The position numbers and the translations under genes are program-made. From Amycolatopsis nigrescens CSC17Ta-90 (GTDB lineage: Bacteria; Actinomycetota; Actinomycetes; Mycobacteriales; Pseudonocardiaceae), in the NCBI RefSeq assembly GCF_000384315.1, contig NZ_ARVW01000001.1, forward strand, positions 567,746 to 631,745: 64,000 nt of DNA, written 5' to 3'. The notes below the pieces were generated by a model. It had not been told where the DNA came from and did not search any database. It saw only the letters and a list, made by a program, of their open reading frames with translations. The first letter of the stretch is position 1. Each line of letters begins with the position of its first letter. Below, in pieces: positions 51,508 through 59,388 of the stretch.

Positions 51508-52227
51508 ATGAACGTGAAACGAAAGCTCATCGCGGCGGCAGCCGGTGCCGGCATCGCTCCGCTGATCGTGCTGGGCATGCCGGCCGTCTCGGCCAGCGCA
51601 CACGGCTACATCTCCTCGCCGCCGAGCAGACAGGCTCTGTGCGCGCAGAACAAGGTGCCGGACTGCGGCGCGATCAAGTGGGAACCGCAGAGCGTCGAAG
51701 GGCCGAAGGGGCTGCGCAGCTGCAGCGGCGGCAACTCCCAGTTCGCCGTGCTCGACCAGGAGAACCGGGGCTGGCCGGCCACCTCGGTCGGCAGCACGGT
51801 GAACTTCAACTGGGTGATCACCGCGCGGCACGCCACCAGCACCTGGGAGTACTACCTCGGCGGCACCCGGGTCGCGTTGTTCGACGACGGCGGCAAGCAG
51901 CCGGGCTCCACCGTGTCGCACTCGGTCAACCTCGGCAACGCCAGCGGACGGCAGAAGCTGCTCGCGATCTGGAACATCGCGGACACCCCGAACGCGTTCT
52001 ACTCCTGCGTCGACCTGCAGATCGGCGGGGGCAGCACGCCGGGCACGCCGCCAAGCACTCCCCCGCCCAGCACCCCGCCGACCACCGGCACCTGGGCCAC
52101 CGGCACCGCGTACTCCGCCGGCAGCCAGGTGACCTACAACGGCACCGGGTATCGCTGCCTGCAGTCGCACACCGCGCTGGCCGGCTGGGACCCGGGCGCC
52201 ACGCCCGCGCTCTGGGAGCGCAGCTGA
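51508..52227 (+). CDS. AA10 lytic polysaccharide monooxygenase with chitin-binding module
   Basis: The 239-residue secreted copper enzyme has a signal cleaved before His32 (SASA then HGYISSPPSR). His32 and His108 (ITARHATST) form the histidine brace. A Pro/Thr-rich linker leads to a CBM5/12 module (ATGTAYSAGSQVTYNGTGYR). It should oxidatively cleave chitin (or cellulose). The DasR-like box upstream fits a chitin-induced gene. Confidence 0.93.
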   Translation: MNVKRKLIAAAAGAGIAPLIVLGMPAVSASAHGYISSPPSRQALCAQNKVPDCGAIKWEPQSVEGPKGLRSCSGGNSQFAVLDQENRGWPATSVGSTVNFNWVITARHATSTWEYYLGGTRVALFDDGGKQPGSTVSHSVNLGNASGRQKLLAIWNIADTPNAFYSCVDLQIGGGSTPGTPPSTPPPSTPPTTGTWATGTAYSAGSQVTYNGTGYRCLQSHTALAGWDPGATPALWERS

Positions 52228-52296
52228 CCCATCGGTGAGCGGCTCGCGCTCCGGCCGGAGCGCGAGCCGCGGCCCCGTCCCCGGGAGACGACGCCC

Positions 52297-52908
52297 ATGA
52301 AGCGCTACTCGCTCGTCCTGCTCACCGCCGGCCTGTTGCTGGCCGGCTGCGGAAGCGGCCAGCACTCGGCCCACCATCCGCCCGGTCATGGCGCCCATCC
52401 CGAGCCCGCGCCCGCCGCGGCGTCCGCTCCCGGAGCCGCCGGGGAGTTCAACCCCGCGGACGTGATGTTCCTGCAGATGGCCATCATCCACCACAACCAG
52501 GGCGTGGAGATCGCCAAGCTGGCGAAGAGCCACGACACCCGCAAAGAGGTCAGCGAGCTCGCCGCGGCCATCGAGGTCACCCAGCTGTCCGAAGTCGGCA
52601 CCATGACCGACTGGCTCCGCCGCTGGAACCAGCCGGTCGAGACGAGCATGGATCCGAACAGCCACGCCGAGCACGGCGGCCTCCCGCTGACCAGCCCGGA
52701 CCAGATCGCCGAGCTGGCCGCCACCACCGGCGCCGAGTTCGAGACCAGGTTCCTGAGCATGCTGACCGGGCACCAGCACGGCGCGGTCGAAATGGCTCAG
52801 CACGAGGCCAAGGACGGGGCAAGCCCGGACGCGAAAGGCCTGGCGAACCGGATCGTCGAGTCCCGCACCGCCCAGATCCAACAAATGCTCACCCTCATGG
52901 ACCGATAG
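52297..52908 (+). CDS. DUF305 lipoprotein
   Basis: The 203-residue exported protein has a lipobox LAGC (lipidated Cys18) and a His/Pro-rich spacer (HSAHHPPGHGAH). A four-helix DUF305 domain follows, with DVMFLQMAIIHHNQGVEIAK and MLTGHQHGAVEMAQHE. DUF305 proteins are linked to copper or other metal handling. It lies 69 bases after the LPMO gene, in the same direction. Confidence 0.9.
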   Translation: MKRYSLVLLTAGLLLAGCGSGQHSAHHPPGHGAHPEPAPAAASAPGAAGEFNPADVMFLQMAIIHHNQGVEIAKLAKSHDTRKEVSELAAAIEVTQLSEVGTMTDWLRRWNQPVETSMDPNSHAEHGGLPLTSPDQIAELAATTGAEFETRFLSMLTGHQHGAVEMAQHEAKDGASPDAKGLANRIVESRTAQIQQMLTLMDR

Positions 52909-52922
52909 CCCTTCCCCTCAAG

Positions 52923-52979
52923 GGCAAATAGCCGGCTTTTCGCCCCCCTGCCATCAGGGCAAAAAGCCGGCTATTTGCC
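52923..52979. terminator. Bidirectional hairpin, 23-bp stem with one mismatch
   Basis: The arms at 52923-52945 and 52957-52979 pair except for one base, around an 11-base loop. It separates the convergent DUF305 and hydrolase genes and overlaps the last codons of the hydrolase. Confidence 0.78.
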
Positions 52980-53867
52980 TGGGTGGAGCGGGGTGAAGAA
53001 GGTGCGGAGGGCGGCCGCGGTGCGATCGGGCTGTTCTTCGGGAAGGTAGTGGTCGCAAGGAAGGGCTTCGCCGCGGACGTCGGTGGCGTACTCGCGCCAC
53101 GCGGCGGGCACGTCATAGCTGCGGCCGACGAAGCTGTGCTCACCCCACAGCGCGAGGGTGGGACAGCCGACCTTCCTCCCGGCGGCGGCGTCCACGTCGT
53201 CGTCCGCCAGGTCGGCCGACGCCGCCGCGCGGTAGTCCGAGCAGGACGCCCTGATCGCGGCGGGGTCGCTGAAGCAGCGCACGTACTCGGCCATCGCCGC
53301 CGGGTCGAACGGGGTGCCGCCGTGATGGCGGGCGGACATCCTGGCGCTGACCCAGAACTCCGGGTCGGCGCCGATCAGGCGCTCCGGGATGCCGTTGCCG
53401 GCGGCGAGGAAGAACCAGTGGTAGTAGCCGAGCCCGAACTCCTTGTCCGCGTGCGCGAAGGTGTACCGGGTGGGCACGATGTCCAGCACCGCCAGCGCGG
53501 CCACCGCCGCCGGGAAGTCCAGCGCCAGGCGGTGCCCTACCCGGCCGCCGCGGTCGTGCCCGGCGACCCCGAACCGCTCGAAGCCCAGCGCCCGCATCAG
53601 CAGCAGCTGGTCTCTGGCTATCGCCCGTTTCGCGTACTCGGCGTCACCCGGCCCGGGCTCGGGCTTGTCGCTGTCGCCGTAGCCGCGCAGATCGGCCAGC
53701 ACGACCGTGTACTCGGCCGCCAGCACCGGCGCCACCCGGTGCCAGATCAGGTGGGTCTGCGGATAACCGTGCAGCAGCAGCAAAGGCGGCCCGTCCCCGC
53801 CGACCGCGCAGTGAATGCCGACCCCTTCCACTTCGACCCTGCGGTACTCGAAACCCGGCACCCTCAC
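52971..53867 (-). CDS. Alpha/beta-hydrolase, haloacetate dehalogenase/epoxide hydrolase type
   Basis: The 298-residue hydrolase has HGYPQTHLIWH (oxyanion loop), nucleophile Asp105 in VAGHDRGGRVGHR, and CDHYLPEEQPD with the catalytic His. An aspartate nucleophile with this context is typical of fluoroacetate dehalogenase-like enzymes. The GTG start overlaps the dctA stop (GTGA) and has GGAGG seven bases upstream. Confidence 0.88.
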   Translation of the reverse strand: MRVPGFEYRRVEVEGVGIHCAVGGDGPPLLLLHGYPQTHLIWHRVAPVLAAEYTVVLADLRGYGDSDKPEPGPGDAEYAKRAIARDQLLLMRALGFERFGVAGHDRGGRVGHRLALDFPAAVAALAVLDIVPTRYTFAHADKEFGLGYYHWFFLAAGNGIPERLIGADPEFWVSARMSARHHGGTPFDPAAMAEYVRCFSDPAAIRASCSDYRAAASADLADDDVDAAAGRKVGCPTLALWGEHSFVGRSYDVPAAWREYATDVRGEALPCDHYLPEEQPDRTAAALRTFFTPLHPGK

Positions 53868-55189
53868 CTGTTGACCTCCACTGGTTCGACCCTTGCCACC
53901 GTCTCATCCGGCGACCCGTCGAGCCTCCGGCGTACGCGGGCGACGTCGAGTACACCCTCCCACCGGGCGATCACCAGTGACGCGAGCGCGTTGCCGCAGA
54001 AGTTCACCAGTGCCCGGCACTCGGACATGAACTTGTCGATGCCGAAGATCAGCATGATCCCGGCGGCGGGCACGGTGCCCGTGGTGGACAGGGTCGCCGC
54101 CAGGATCACGAACCCGGCACCGGTCACCCCGGCCGAGCCCTTCGAGGTCAGGATCATCACGCCCACCAGCGCCAGCTGCATGCCCAGCGAGAGCGGGGTG
54201 TCGGTGGCCTGCGCGATGAACACCGCGGCCAGCGAAAGGTACATCGCGATCCCGTCCATGTTGAACGAGTACCCGGTGGGCACGGTCAGCCCGACGATGT
54301 CCCGCGGCACGCCGAGGCGTTCCAGCTTGGTCATCAGCCTCGGCAGCACCGCGTCCGAGGACGAAGTGCCGAGCACCAGCAGCAGCTCCTCGCGGAAATA
54401 GCGCAGCAGCTTGAAGATGTTGACGCGGATCAGCGCGCCCACTCCCCCGAGCACCACGATGACGAAGAAGGCGGCGCTGCCGTAGAAGACCAGGATCAGC
54501 TTGCCGAGACCGGCCAGCGTGCCGGTGCCGAACTTGCCGACGCTGTAGGCCATCGCGCCGAACGCGCCCACCGGCGCCGCGTACATCACGTAGCCGAGCA
54601 TCTTGAAGATCACCGCGCTGACCCGGCGCAGCCCGTCCACCACCGGCTCGCCGACCTCACCCACCGCGTTCAGCGCGATCCCGGCCATGATCGCGATGAA
54701 CACCACCTGCAGCACCTTGCCCTCGGCGAACGGGGCGACCATGCTCGAAGGCACGATGTCGGTGAGGAAGTGCCACCAGCTCTCGTGCTCGCCCTTGTCG
54801 ATCAGGCCCGCGACCGAGTCGCTCACCTCGATCCGCGACGGATCGGCGTGCACCCCGTCGCCGGGACGGAAAACGTTGATCGCGACCAGCCCGAGCAGCA
54901 TCGCCGTCAACGTCGCGCCCTGGAAGTACAGCAGCGTCTTCACGCCCAGCCTGCCCACCCGGCGCAGGCTGTCCACGCTCGCGATGCCGGTGACCACGGT
55001 GACGAACACGATCGGCGCGATCACCATCTTGATCGCGGCGATGAAGGTGTTGCCGAGCGGTTCGAGCGACGCGCCGAAGGACGGCCACAGCAAGCCGACC
55101 CCGACGCCGAGCGCGATGGCGGCGAGCACCCAGACGTAAAGCTGGCGGTACCAGGGTTTCCGGGCGGCCCCGGGCTCCGGTGCGACCAT
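53864..55189 (-). CDS. dctA: C4-dicarboxylate transporter, DctA family
   Basis: The 441-residue DAACS symporter has about 8 spans and two hairpins. It carries the serine-rich GTSSSDAVLPRLM, PTGYSFNMDG and GSAGVTGAGFV motifs that form the substrate and cation sites. It should import malate, succinate or tartrate. It is cotranscribed with the dehydrogenase that follows the LysR gene. Confidence 0.94.
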   Translation of the reverse strand: MVAPEPGAARKPWYRQLYVWVLAAIALGVGVGLLWPSFGASLEPLGNTFIAAIKMVIAPIVFVTVVTGIASVDSLRRVGRLGVKTLLYFQGATLTAMLLGLVAINVFRPGDGVHADPSRIEVSDSVAGLIDKGEHESWWHFLTDIVPSSMVAPFAEGKVLQVVFIAIMAGIALNAVGEVGEPVVDGLRRVSAVIFKMLGYVMYAAPVGAFGAMAYSVGKFGTGTLAGLGKLILVFYGSAAFFVIVVLGGVGALIRVNIFKLLRYFREELLLVLGTSSSDAVLPRLMTKLERLGVPRDIVGLTVPTGYSFNMDGIAMYLSLAAVFIAQATDTPLSLGMQLALVGVMILTSKGSAGVTGAGFVILAATLSTTGTVPAAGIMLIFGIDKFMSECRALVNFCGNALASLVIARWEGVLDVARVRRRLDGSPDETVARVEPVEVNR

Positions 55190-55227
55190 GATCGTTCCTC
55201 CTCGTCGAGCAACGTGCGGTCCGGGCT

Positions 55228-56289
55228 TCACGCCCCGGCGTACTCCAGAACGGCCTTGGTGAACTCCTCGGTGCCGGCAGTGCCACCGAGGTCGGGGGTC
55301 CGGATCCCGGTTTCCGCCAGCACTGCGGCGATCGCGTGCTCCACCTCGGCGGCGGCTTCGGCGTGGCCGAGGTGGTCCAGCAGCAGCGCGGCGGTCCAGA
55401 TCGCGCCGAGCGGGTTGGCGATCCCCCTGCCGGCGATGTCCGGCGCGGAACCGTGCACCGGCTCGAACATCGACGGGAAGTCCCGTTCCGGGTTGATGTT
55501 CGCGGCCGGCGCGATGCCGATGCTGCCCGCGACGGCGGCGGCGAGATCGCTGAGAATGTCGCCGAACAGGTTGGAACCGGCGATCACGTCGAACCGGGCC
55601 GGATCGAGCACCAGCTTGGCGCACAACGCGTCGATGTGCTCCTGCTCCCAGCCCACGTCCGGAAAGGACGGTGCCAGCCCGGCGACCAGCTCGTCCCAGA
55701 ACGGCATCGTGTGCACGATCCCGTTGGACTTGGTCGCCGAAGTGAGCCGTCCTCGCCGCCGCCGGGCAAGGGCGAACGCGTAGTCGAGCACCCTGGTCAC
55801 CCCGGCGCGGGTAAACACCGCCTCCTGCACCGCCAGCTCCTCCGGGAACCCGCGGTTGAGCCTGCCGCCGATCTCGCTGTACTCGCCTTCCACGTTCTCC
55901 CGGACCACCACGAAGTCCACCTGTCCCGCGACGGCGTTCCGGACCGGGCTCCGCACGCCTTCGAACACCTTGACCGGGCGCAGGTTCACGTACTGCCGGA
56001 AACCGCGGCGGATCGGGATCAGCAGGCCCCACAGGGAAACGTGGTCGGGCACCGCGGGATCGCCCACCGCGCCGAGGAAAATGCCGTCGTGGTGGCGGAT
56101 CAGGTCGAGACCGTCGTCGGGCATCATGGCGCCTTCGCGGCGAAAGCGCGCACAGGACCAGTCGAACTCGTCGTAGTCGAACTTCACCCCGTGGCGGGCG
56201 CCCACCGTGTCCAGTACCGCACGGGCGGCCGGAGTCACCTCACGGCCGATGCCGTCACCCGGGATGAGCGCGATTCGGTGCGTAACCAT
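55228..56289 (-). CDS. Tartrate / D-malate dehydrogenase (decarboxylating)
   Basis: The 353-residue enzyme belongs to the isocitrate/isopropylmalate dehydrogenase family. It has IPGDGIGREVTP, NLRPVKVFEG, VVVRENVEGEYSEIGGR, GSNLFGDILSDLAA and EPVHGSAPDIAGRGIANPLG. The combination of EGEYSEIGG with a C4-dicarboxylate transporter and LysR regulator favours tartrate/D-malate over leucine biosynthesis. It converts D-malate to pyruvate and CO2, or acts on tartrate, with NAD. Confidence 0.88.
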   Translation of the reverse strand: MVTHRIALIPGDGIGREVTPAARAVLDTVGARHGVKFDYDEFDWSCARFRREGAMMPDDGLDLIRHHDGIFLGAVGDPAVPDHVSLWGLLIPIRRGFRQYVNLRPVKVFEGVRSPVRNAVAGQVDFVVVRENVEGEYSEIGGRLNRGFPEELAVQEAVFTRAGVTRVLDYAFALARRRRGRLTSATKSNGIVHTMPFWDELVAGLAPSFPDVGWEQEHIDALCAKLVLDPARFDVIAGSNLFGDILSDLAAAVAGSIGIAPAANINPERDFPSMFEPVHGSAPDIAGRGIANPLGAIWTAALLLDHLGHAEAAAEVEHAIAAVLAETGIRTPDLGGTAGTEEFTKAVLEYAGA

Positions 56290-56348
56290 GCCGGAGATCG
56301 CACCACCGGCGGCGCGTCCGCGTCCAAGACGCGTTCCCGGCCAGTGTT

Positions 56349-56363
56349 ATAGGCCCGGCCTAT
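56349..56363. promoter_or_regulatory. LysR-type T-N11-A operator before the D-malate/tartrate operon
   Basis: ATAGGCCCGGCCTAT is a perfect 7-bp dyad with T-N11-A spacing. It sits between the LysR stop (overlapping its last base) and the dehydrogenase start 60 bases further, as expected for activation of the operon by the LysR protein. Confidence 0.65.
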
Positions 56364-57256
56364 CAGCGCTTGTTGATACCGGCGAATTCGCGGGCGGCGG
56401 CCAGGAACGCGGTCGCGGCCGGGGTGCGCGGCGGTTTCCGGCTGACCAGCGCGAGATGCAGGTACGCGGGCGGCTGGAGGTCGAGCACCAGCGCACCGGC
56501 CCGCCTGGCCAGCGGAGCCCACGAATCGGCCAGCACGGCCACCCCGACCCCGCCGAGCACCAGCGGCAGGATCGCCTCCCGGTGCTCGGACTCGACCACC
56601 TCGGTCAGTTCCACCCCGCCGGCACGGATCTCCTCCACCAGCCGCCGCATCCCGGTGCCGGGCTGACCCACGATCAGCCGCCGCCCGGCGAGCTGCTCGT
56701 GCCGGACCACGGCGCCGTCGGCGAACGGACCGGAGGCGGGCGCGATCAGCACGAACCGCTGAGTGCCGATCAGATCGAGGTCCACCCCGGCCGCGGCTGG
56801 CCGGTCGCTGCTGGCGAGCAGGCCCAGCTCGGTGACCCCGCCGCGGACCATCTCGATCACCCCGGTGGCGGTGAACGCGGCCCGGATCGTCACGGTCAGG
56901 CCCGGGTGACGTTCGGTGAAGGTCCGGATCATGCCGCCCAGCGGTTCCACCGCCTGCGACGGCATCGCGGCGATCTCCACCTGCCCGGCCTCCAGCCCGG
57001 CCACCGACCGCACGCTGGCCCGCGCGGCAGCGAGCCCGCGGACCACCTGCCGGGCCGGTTCCACCAGCGCCCGCCCGGCGTCGGTGAGCACCAGGCGGCG
57101 GCCGACCCGGTCGAACAGGTCCTGCCCGAGATCCCGTTCGAGCACCCGGATCGCCTGGGACAGCGAAGGCTGCGAAAGGTACAGCGCCGTCGCGGCCCGG
57201 TTCACCCCGCCGTGATCGACGACCGCGAGAAAGTACTCCAGCTGCCGGGCGTCCAC
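56363..57256 (-). CDS. LysR-family regulator of the D-malate/tartrate genes
   Basis: The 297-residue LysR protein has RQLEYFLAVVDHGGVNRAAT, LYLSQPSLSQAIRVLERDLG and a complete effector domain. The GTG at 57256 has AAGGGG five bases upstream; an ATG at 57298 would add 14 residues. It lies just upstream of the dehydrogenase and dctA on the same strand. By context it is a DmlR-like activator. Confidence 0.9.
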   Translation of the reverse strand: MDARQLEYFLAVVDHGGVNRAATALYLSQPSLSQAIRVLERDLGQDLFDRVGRRLVLTDAGRALVEPARQVVRGLAAARASVRSVAGLEAGQVEIAAMPSQAVEPLGGMIRTFTERHPGLTVTIRAAFTATGVIEMVRGGVTELGLLASSDRPAAAGVDLDLIGTQRFVLIAPASGPFADGAVVRHEQLAGRRLIVGQPGTGMRRLVEEIRAGGVELTEVVESEHREAILPLVLGGVGVAVLADSWAPLARRAGALVLDLQPPAYLHLALVSRKPPRTPAATAFLAAAREFAGINKR

Positions 57257-57281
57257 CTCGACCCCTTCCGGTCCTTCCCGG

Positions 57282-57307
57282 ACATTCCACAGTGACATTC
57301 CACAGTG
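57282..57307. repeat. 13-bp tandem direct repeat
   Basis: ACATTCCACAGTG occurs twice, back to back, in the leader of the LysR gene. It may be a regulatory site or a slippage product. Confidence 0.7.
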
Positions 57308-57333
57308 GAGCTTACGAGCACCGGCCTGGAAGG

Positions 57334-57735
57334 CTAGCCGCGCTTGGCCTCGTCGTAGCGGGCCTGCGCGGCCGTCACCTCCGGCATCTGGCTTTCCACC
57401 AGCTCCAGCAGCTCGCGCAGCTTGTCCGCGGTCCGCCGTCCCAACGGGGTGAGGCTGTACTCGACCTTGGGCGGGATGACGGGCTGCGCCTCGCGGTTCA
57501 CGAACCCGTCGCGCTCCAGCGCGTGCAAGGTCTGGGCGAGCATCTTCTCGCTGACGCCGTCCACGCGGCGGCGCAACGCGTTGAAGCGCAGGGTGCCCTC
57601 CTGCAGCGCGGTCATGGCCAGGATGCCCCAGCGGCCGGTGACGTGCTCCAGCGTGGTCCTGGAGGTGCAGGCCTTGGCGAACACGTCGTAAATGAGCTGC
57701 CCGTGCTCGTCCACCCACTGCGGTGCCTCGGTCAT
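57334..57735 (-). CDS. HxlR-family winged-helix regulator
   Basis: The 133-residue protein has ACTSRTTLEHVTGRWGILAM, FNALRRRVDGVSEKMLAQTL and VEYSLTPLGR, the HxlR signature. The conserved N-terminal Cys of redox-sensing members (QorR/HypR) may be the Cys in KACTSR. It is divergent from the QorB-like gene, the same arrangement as in many bacteria, and should repress it. Confidence 0.92.
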   Translation of the reverse strand: MTEAPQWVDEHGQLIYDVFAKACTSRTTLEHVTGRWGILAMTALQEGTLRFNALRRRVDGVSEKMLAQTLHALERDGFVNREAQPVIPPKVEYSLTPLGRRTADKLRELLELVESQMPEVTAAQARYDEAKRG

Positions 57736-57769
57736 ACCACCCACGATACCAGTGACTGTACTCACCCAA

Positions 57770-57800
57770 AGTTTGCACTTTCTCAGAGTTAGTGCAAACT
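57770..57800. promoter_or_regulatory. HxlR-type operator
   Basis: AGTTTGCACT and AGTGCAAACT form perfect 10-bp arms around an 11-base spacer, between the divergent HxlR and QorB-like genes. It ends 32 bases before the QorB-like ATG. Confidence 0.65.
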
Positions 57801-57832
57801 GTCGGTAAGTACTCGACCCGAGGAGAACCGAA

Positions 57833-58687
57833 ATGATCGTTGTCACCGGCGCGACCGGACAACTCGGCAGGCTGGTCGTGGAAAGCCTGCTGGAGAAGAT
57901 CCCGGCCACCGAGCTGGCGGTGGCCGTGCGCACCCCGGCCAAGGCCGCCGACCTGGCCGAGCGCGGAGTGGACGTGCGGGCCGCCGATTACGGCGACCCG
58001 GCGGCACTGGCCGCGGCCGTCAAGGGCGCGGACAAGGTGCTGCTGATCTCCAGCAGCGAGGTCGGCGGGCGGGTGCCGCAGCACACCGCCGTGGTGAACG
58101 CGGCAAAGGAGGCCGGCGTCGGCCATCTCGTCTACACCAGCATCCTGCGGGCCGAGACGAGCACGCTGGGCCTGGCACCCGAGCACAAGGCGACCGAGGA
58201 GCTGATCCGCGGCTCCGGCGTGCCCTTCACCTTCCTGCGCAACGGCTGGTACACCGAGAACTACCTGCAGCCGATCGCGCAGGCCGCCGAATCCGGCTCC
58301 TTCGCCGGCAGCGCCGGTGACGGCCGCATTTCCAGCGCCACTCGCGCCGACTACGCCGAGGCCGCCGCGGTGGTGCTGACCGGCGACGGCCATCGGGGCA
58401 AGGTCTACGAGCTGGCCGGGGACACCTCGTGGAGCTATCCCGAGCTCGCCGCCGAACTGAGCCGGGCCGTCGGCAGGCCGGTCGAGTACCAGGACGTGCC
58501 CGCCGAGCGGCACCGCGAGATCCTGCTCGGCGCCGGCCTGCCCGAGCCGTACGCCGACCTGCTGGTGGACTCCGACCGCGGGATCCGCGGTGGCGAACTG
58601 GCCGACGACTCCGGCGAGCTGCGCGCGCTCATCGGCCGTCCGACCACCCCGCTCACCGACACCGTCGCGACGGCACTCCGGGACTGA
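57833..58687 (+). CDS. NmrA/QorB-like NAD(P)-dependent quinone oxidoreductase
   Basis: The 284-residue atypical SDR begins with IVVTGATGQLGRLVVE and shows VYTSILRAETSTLGL, FLRNGWYTENY and an extended C-terminal domain. It resembles QorB/YtfG, which reduces quinones with NADPH. The divergent HxlR partner supports this. GAGGAGAACCGAA precedes the ATG. Confidence 0.9.
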   Translation: MIVVTGATGQLGRLVVESLLEKIPATELAVAVRTPAKAADLAERGVDVRAADYGDPAALAAAVKGADKVLLISSSEVGGRVPQHTAVVNAAKEAGVGHLVYTSILRAETSTLGLAPEHKATEELIRGSGVPFTFLRNGWYTENYLQPIAQAAESGSFAGSAGDGRISSATRADYAEAAAVVLTGDGHRGKVYELAGDTSWSYPELAAELSRAVGRPVEYQDVPAERHREILLGAGLPEPYADLLVDSDRGIRGGELADDSGELRALIGRPTTPLTDTVATALRD

Positions 58688-58692
58688 CCCGT

Positions 58693-58733
58693 CCCGGCCG
58701 TGAAGTGTCCAGTGTGGACACTTCACGGCCGGG
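58693..58733. terminator. Bidirectional hairpin, 19-bp perfect stem, 3-nt loop
   Basis: The arms CCCGGCCGTGAAGTGTCCA (58693-58711) and its complement (58715-58733) enclose GTG. It lies 5 bases after the QorB stop and 11 bases from the convergent DinB stop. Confidence 0.8.
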
Positions 58734-58744
58734 AAACCGGGGCG

Positions 58745-59284
58745 CTAGCCCATGCTCTTGGCGCCGTCGAGGGACTCCCGGATGATGTCGGCGTGCCCGG
58801 AGTGCTGGGCGATCTCCGCGATCAGGTGCAGCAGCACCCGGCGAGCCGACCAGCGCGCGCCGGGCTCGAACCAGGGCGCCTTCGGCAGTTCGCGGCTGAC
58901 GTCGAGGTCCGGCAGGCTCGCCACGATCTCGTCGGTCTGCTTGGCGACCTCTTCGTAGTGCTCCAGCGCTCCGGCCAGGGTCTCGCCGTCCACCAGCCGG
59001 AACCCGTTCGCCCAATCCGCCTCCGCCTGACCGGCCTCCATCGCTTCGGCCCCGCCGAGCACGAACCGCATCCAGGCCTGCTCCACCGCAGCGACGTGCT
59101 TGATCAGGCCGGCCAGGTTCAGCTCGCTCACCGTGGTGCGCTGCGACGCCTGCTCTTCGGTCAGGTCGCGCAGCGTGTTGCGCAGGAAGAAGCGGTGCTT
59201 CGCGAGTACGGCCAGCAGGTCCGCACGCTCGCCGGTCGGGTTGGTCGCCGCAGTGGTCTCGGTGCGGGTCTGGGTGGTGGTCAC
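58745..59284 (-). CDS. DinB-superfamily (DUF664-like) protein
   Basis: The 179-residue four-helix protein has ERADLLAVLAKHRFFLRNTL, LNLAGLIKHVAAVEQAWM and SARRVLLHLIAEIAQHSGHA. His residues in these three helices (LIKH, LLH, QHSGH) fit the DinB metal triad. Members include thiol-dependent S-transferases that use mycothiol. GTG 59284 has GAAGGAAGG eight bases upstream. Confidence 0.9.
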   Translation of the reverse strand: MTTTQTRTETTAATNPTGERADLLAVLAKHRFFLRNTLRDLTEEQASQRTTVSELNLAGLIKHVAAVEQAWMRFVLGGAEAMEAGQAEADWANGFRLVDGETLAGALEHYEEVAKQTDEIVASLPDLDVSRELPKAPWFEPGARWSARRVLLHLIAEIAQHSGHADIIRESLDGAKSMG

Positions 59285-59388
59285 GGTGTTCGCCTTCCTT
59301 CGTTGTCTGTTGAGGACCACATTAGAAGGCGTTCCGGCCAGGTTCTGTCCTAAAGCGGAGAAGATCTTCAGAAGTTTCTTGGACCGGT

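Noticed and set aside
54770..56352. Plus-strand frames opposite dctA and the dehydrogenase
   Set aside because: They are shadows of well-supported minus-strand genes.
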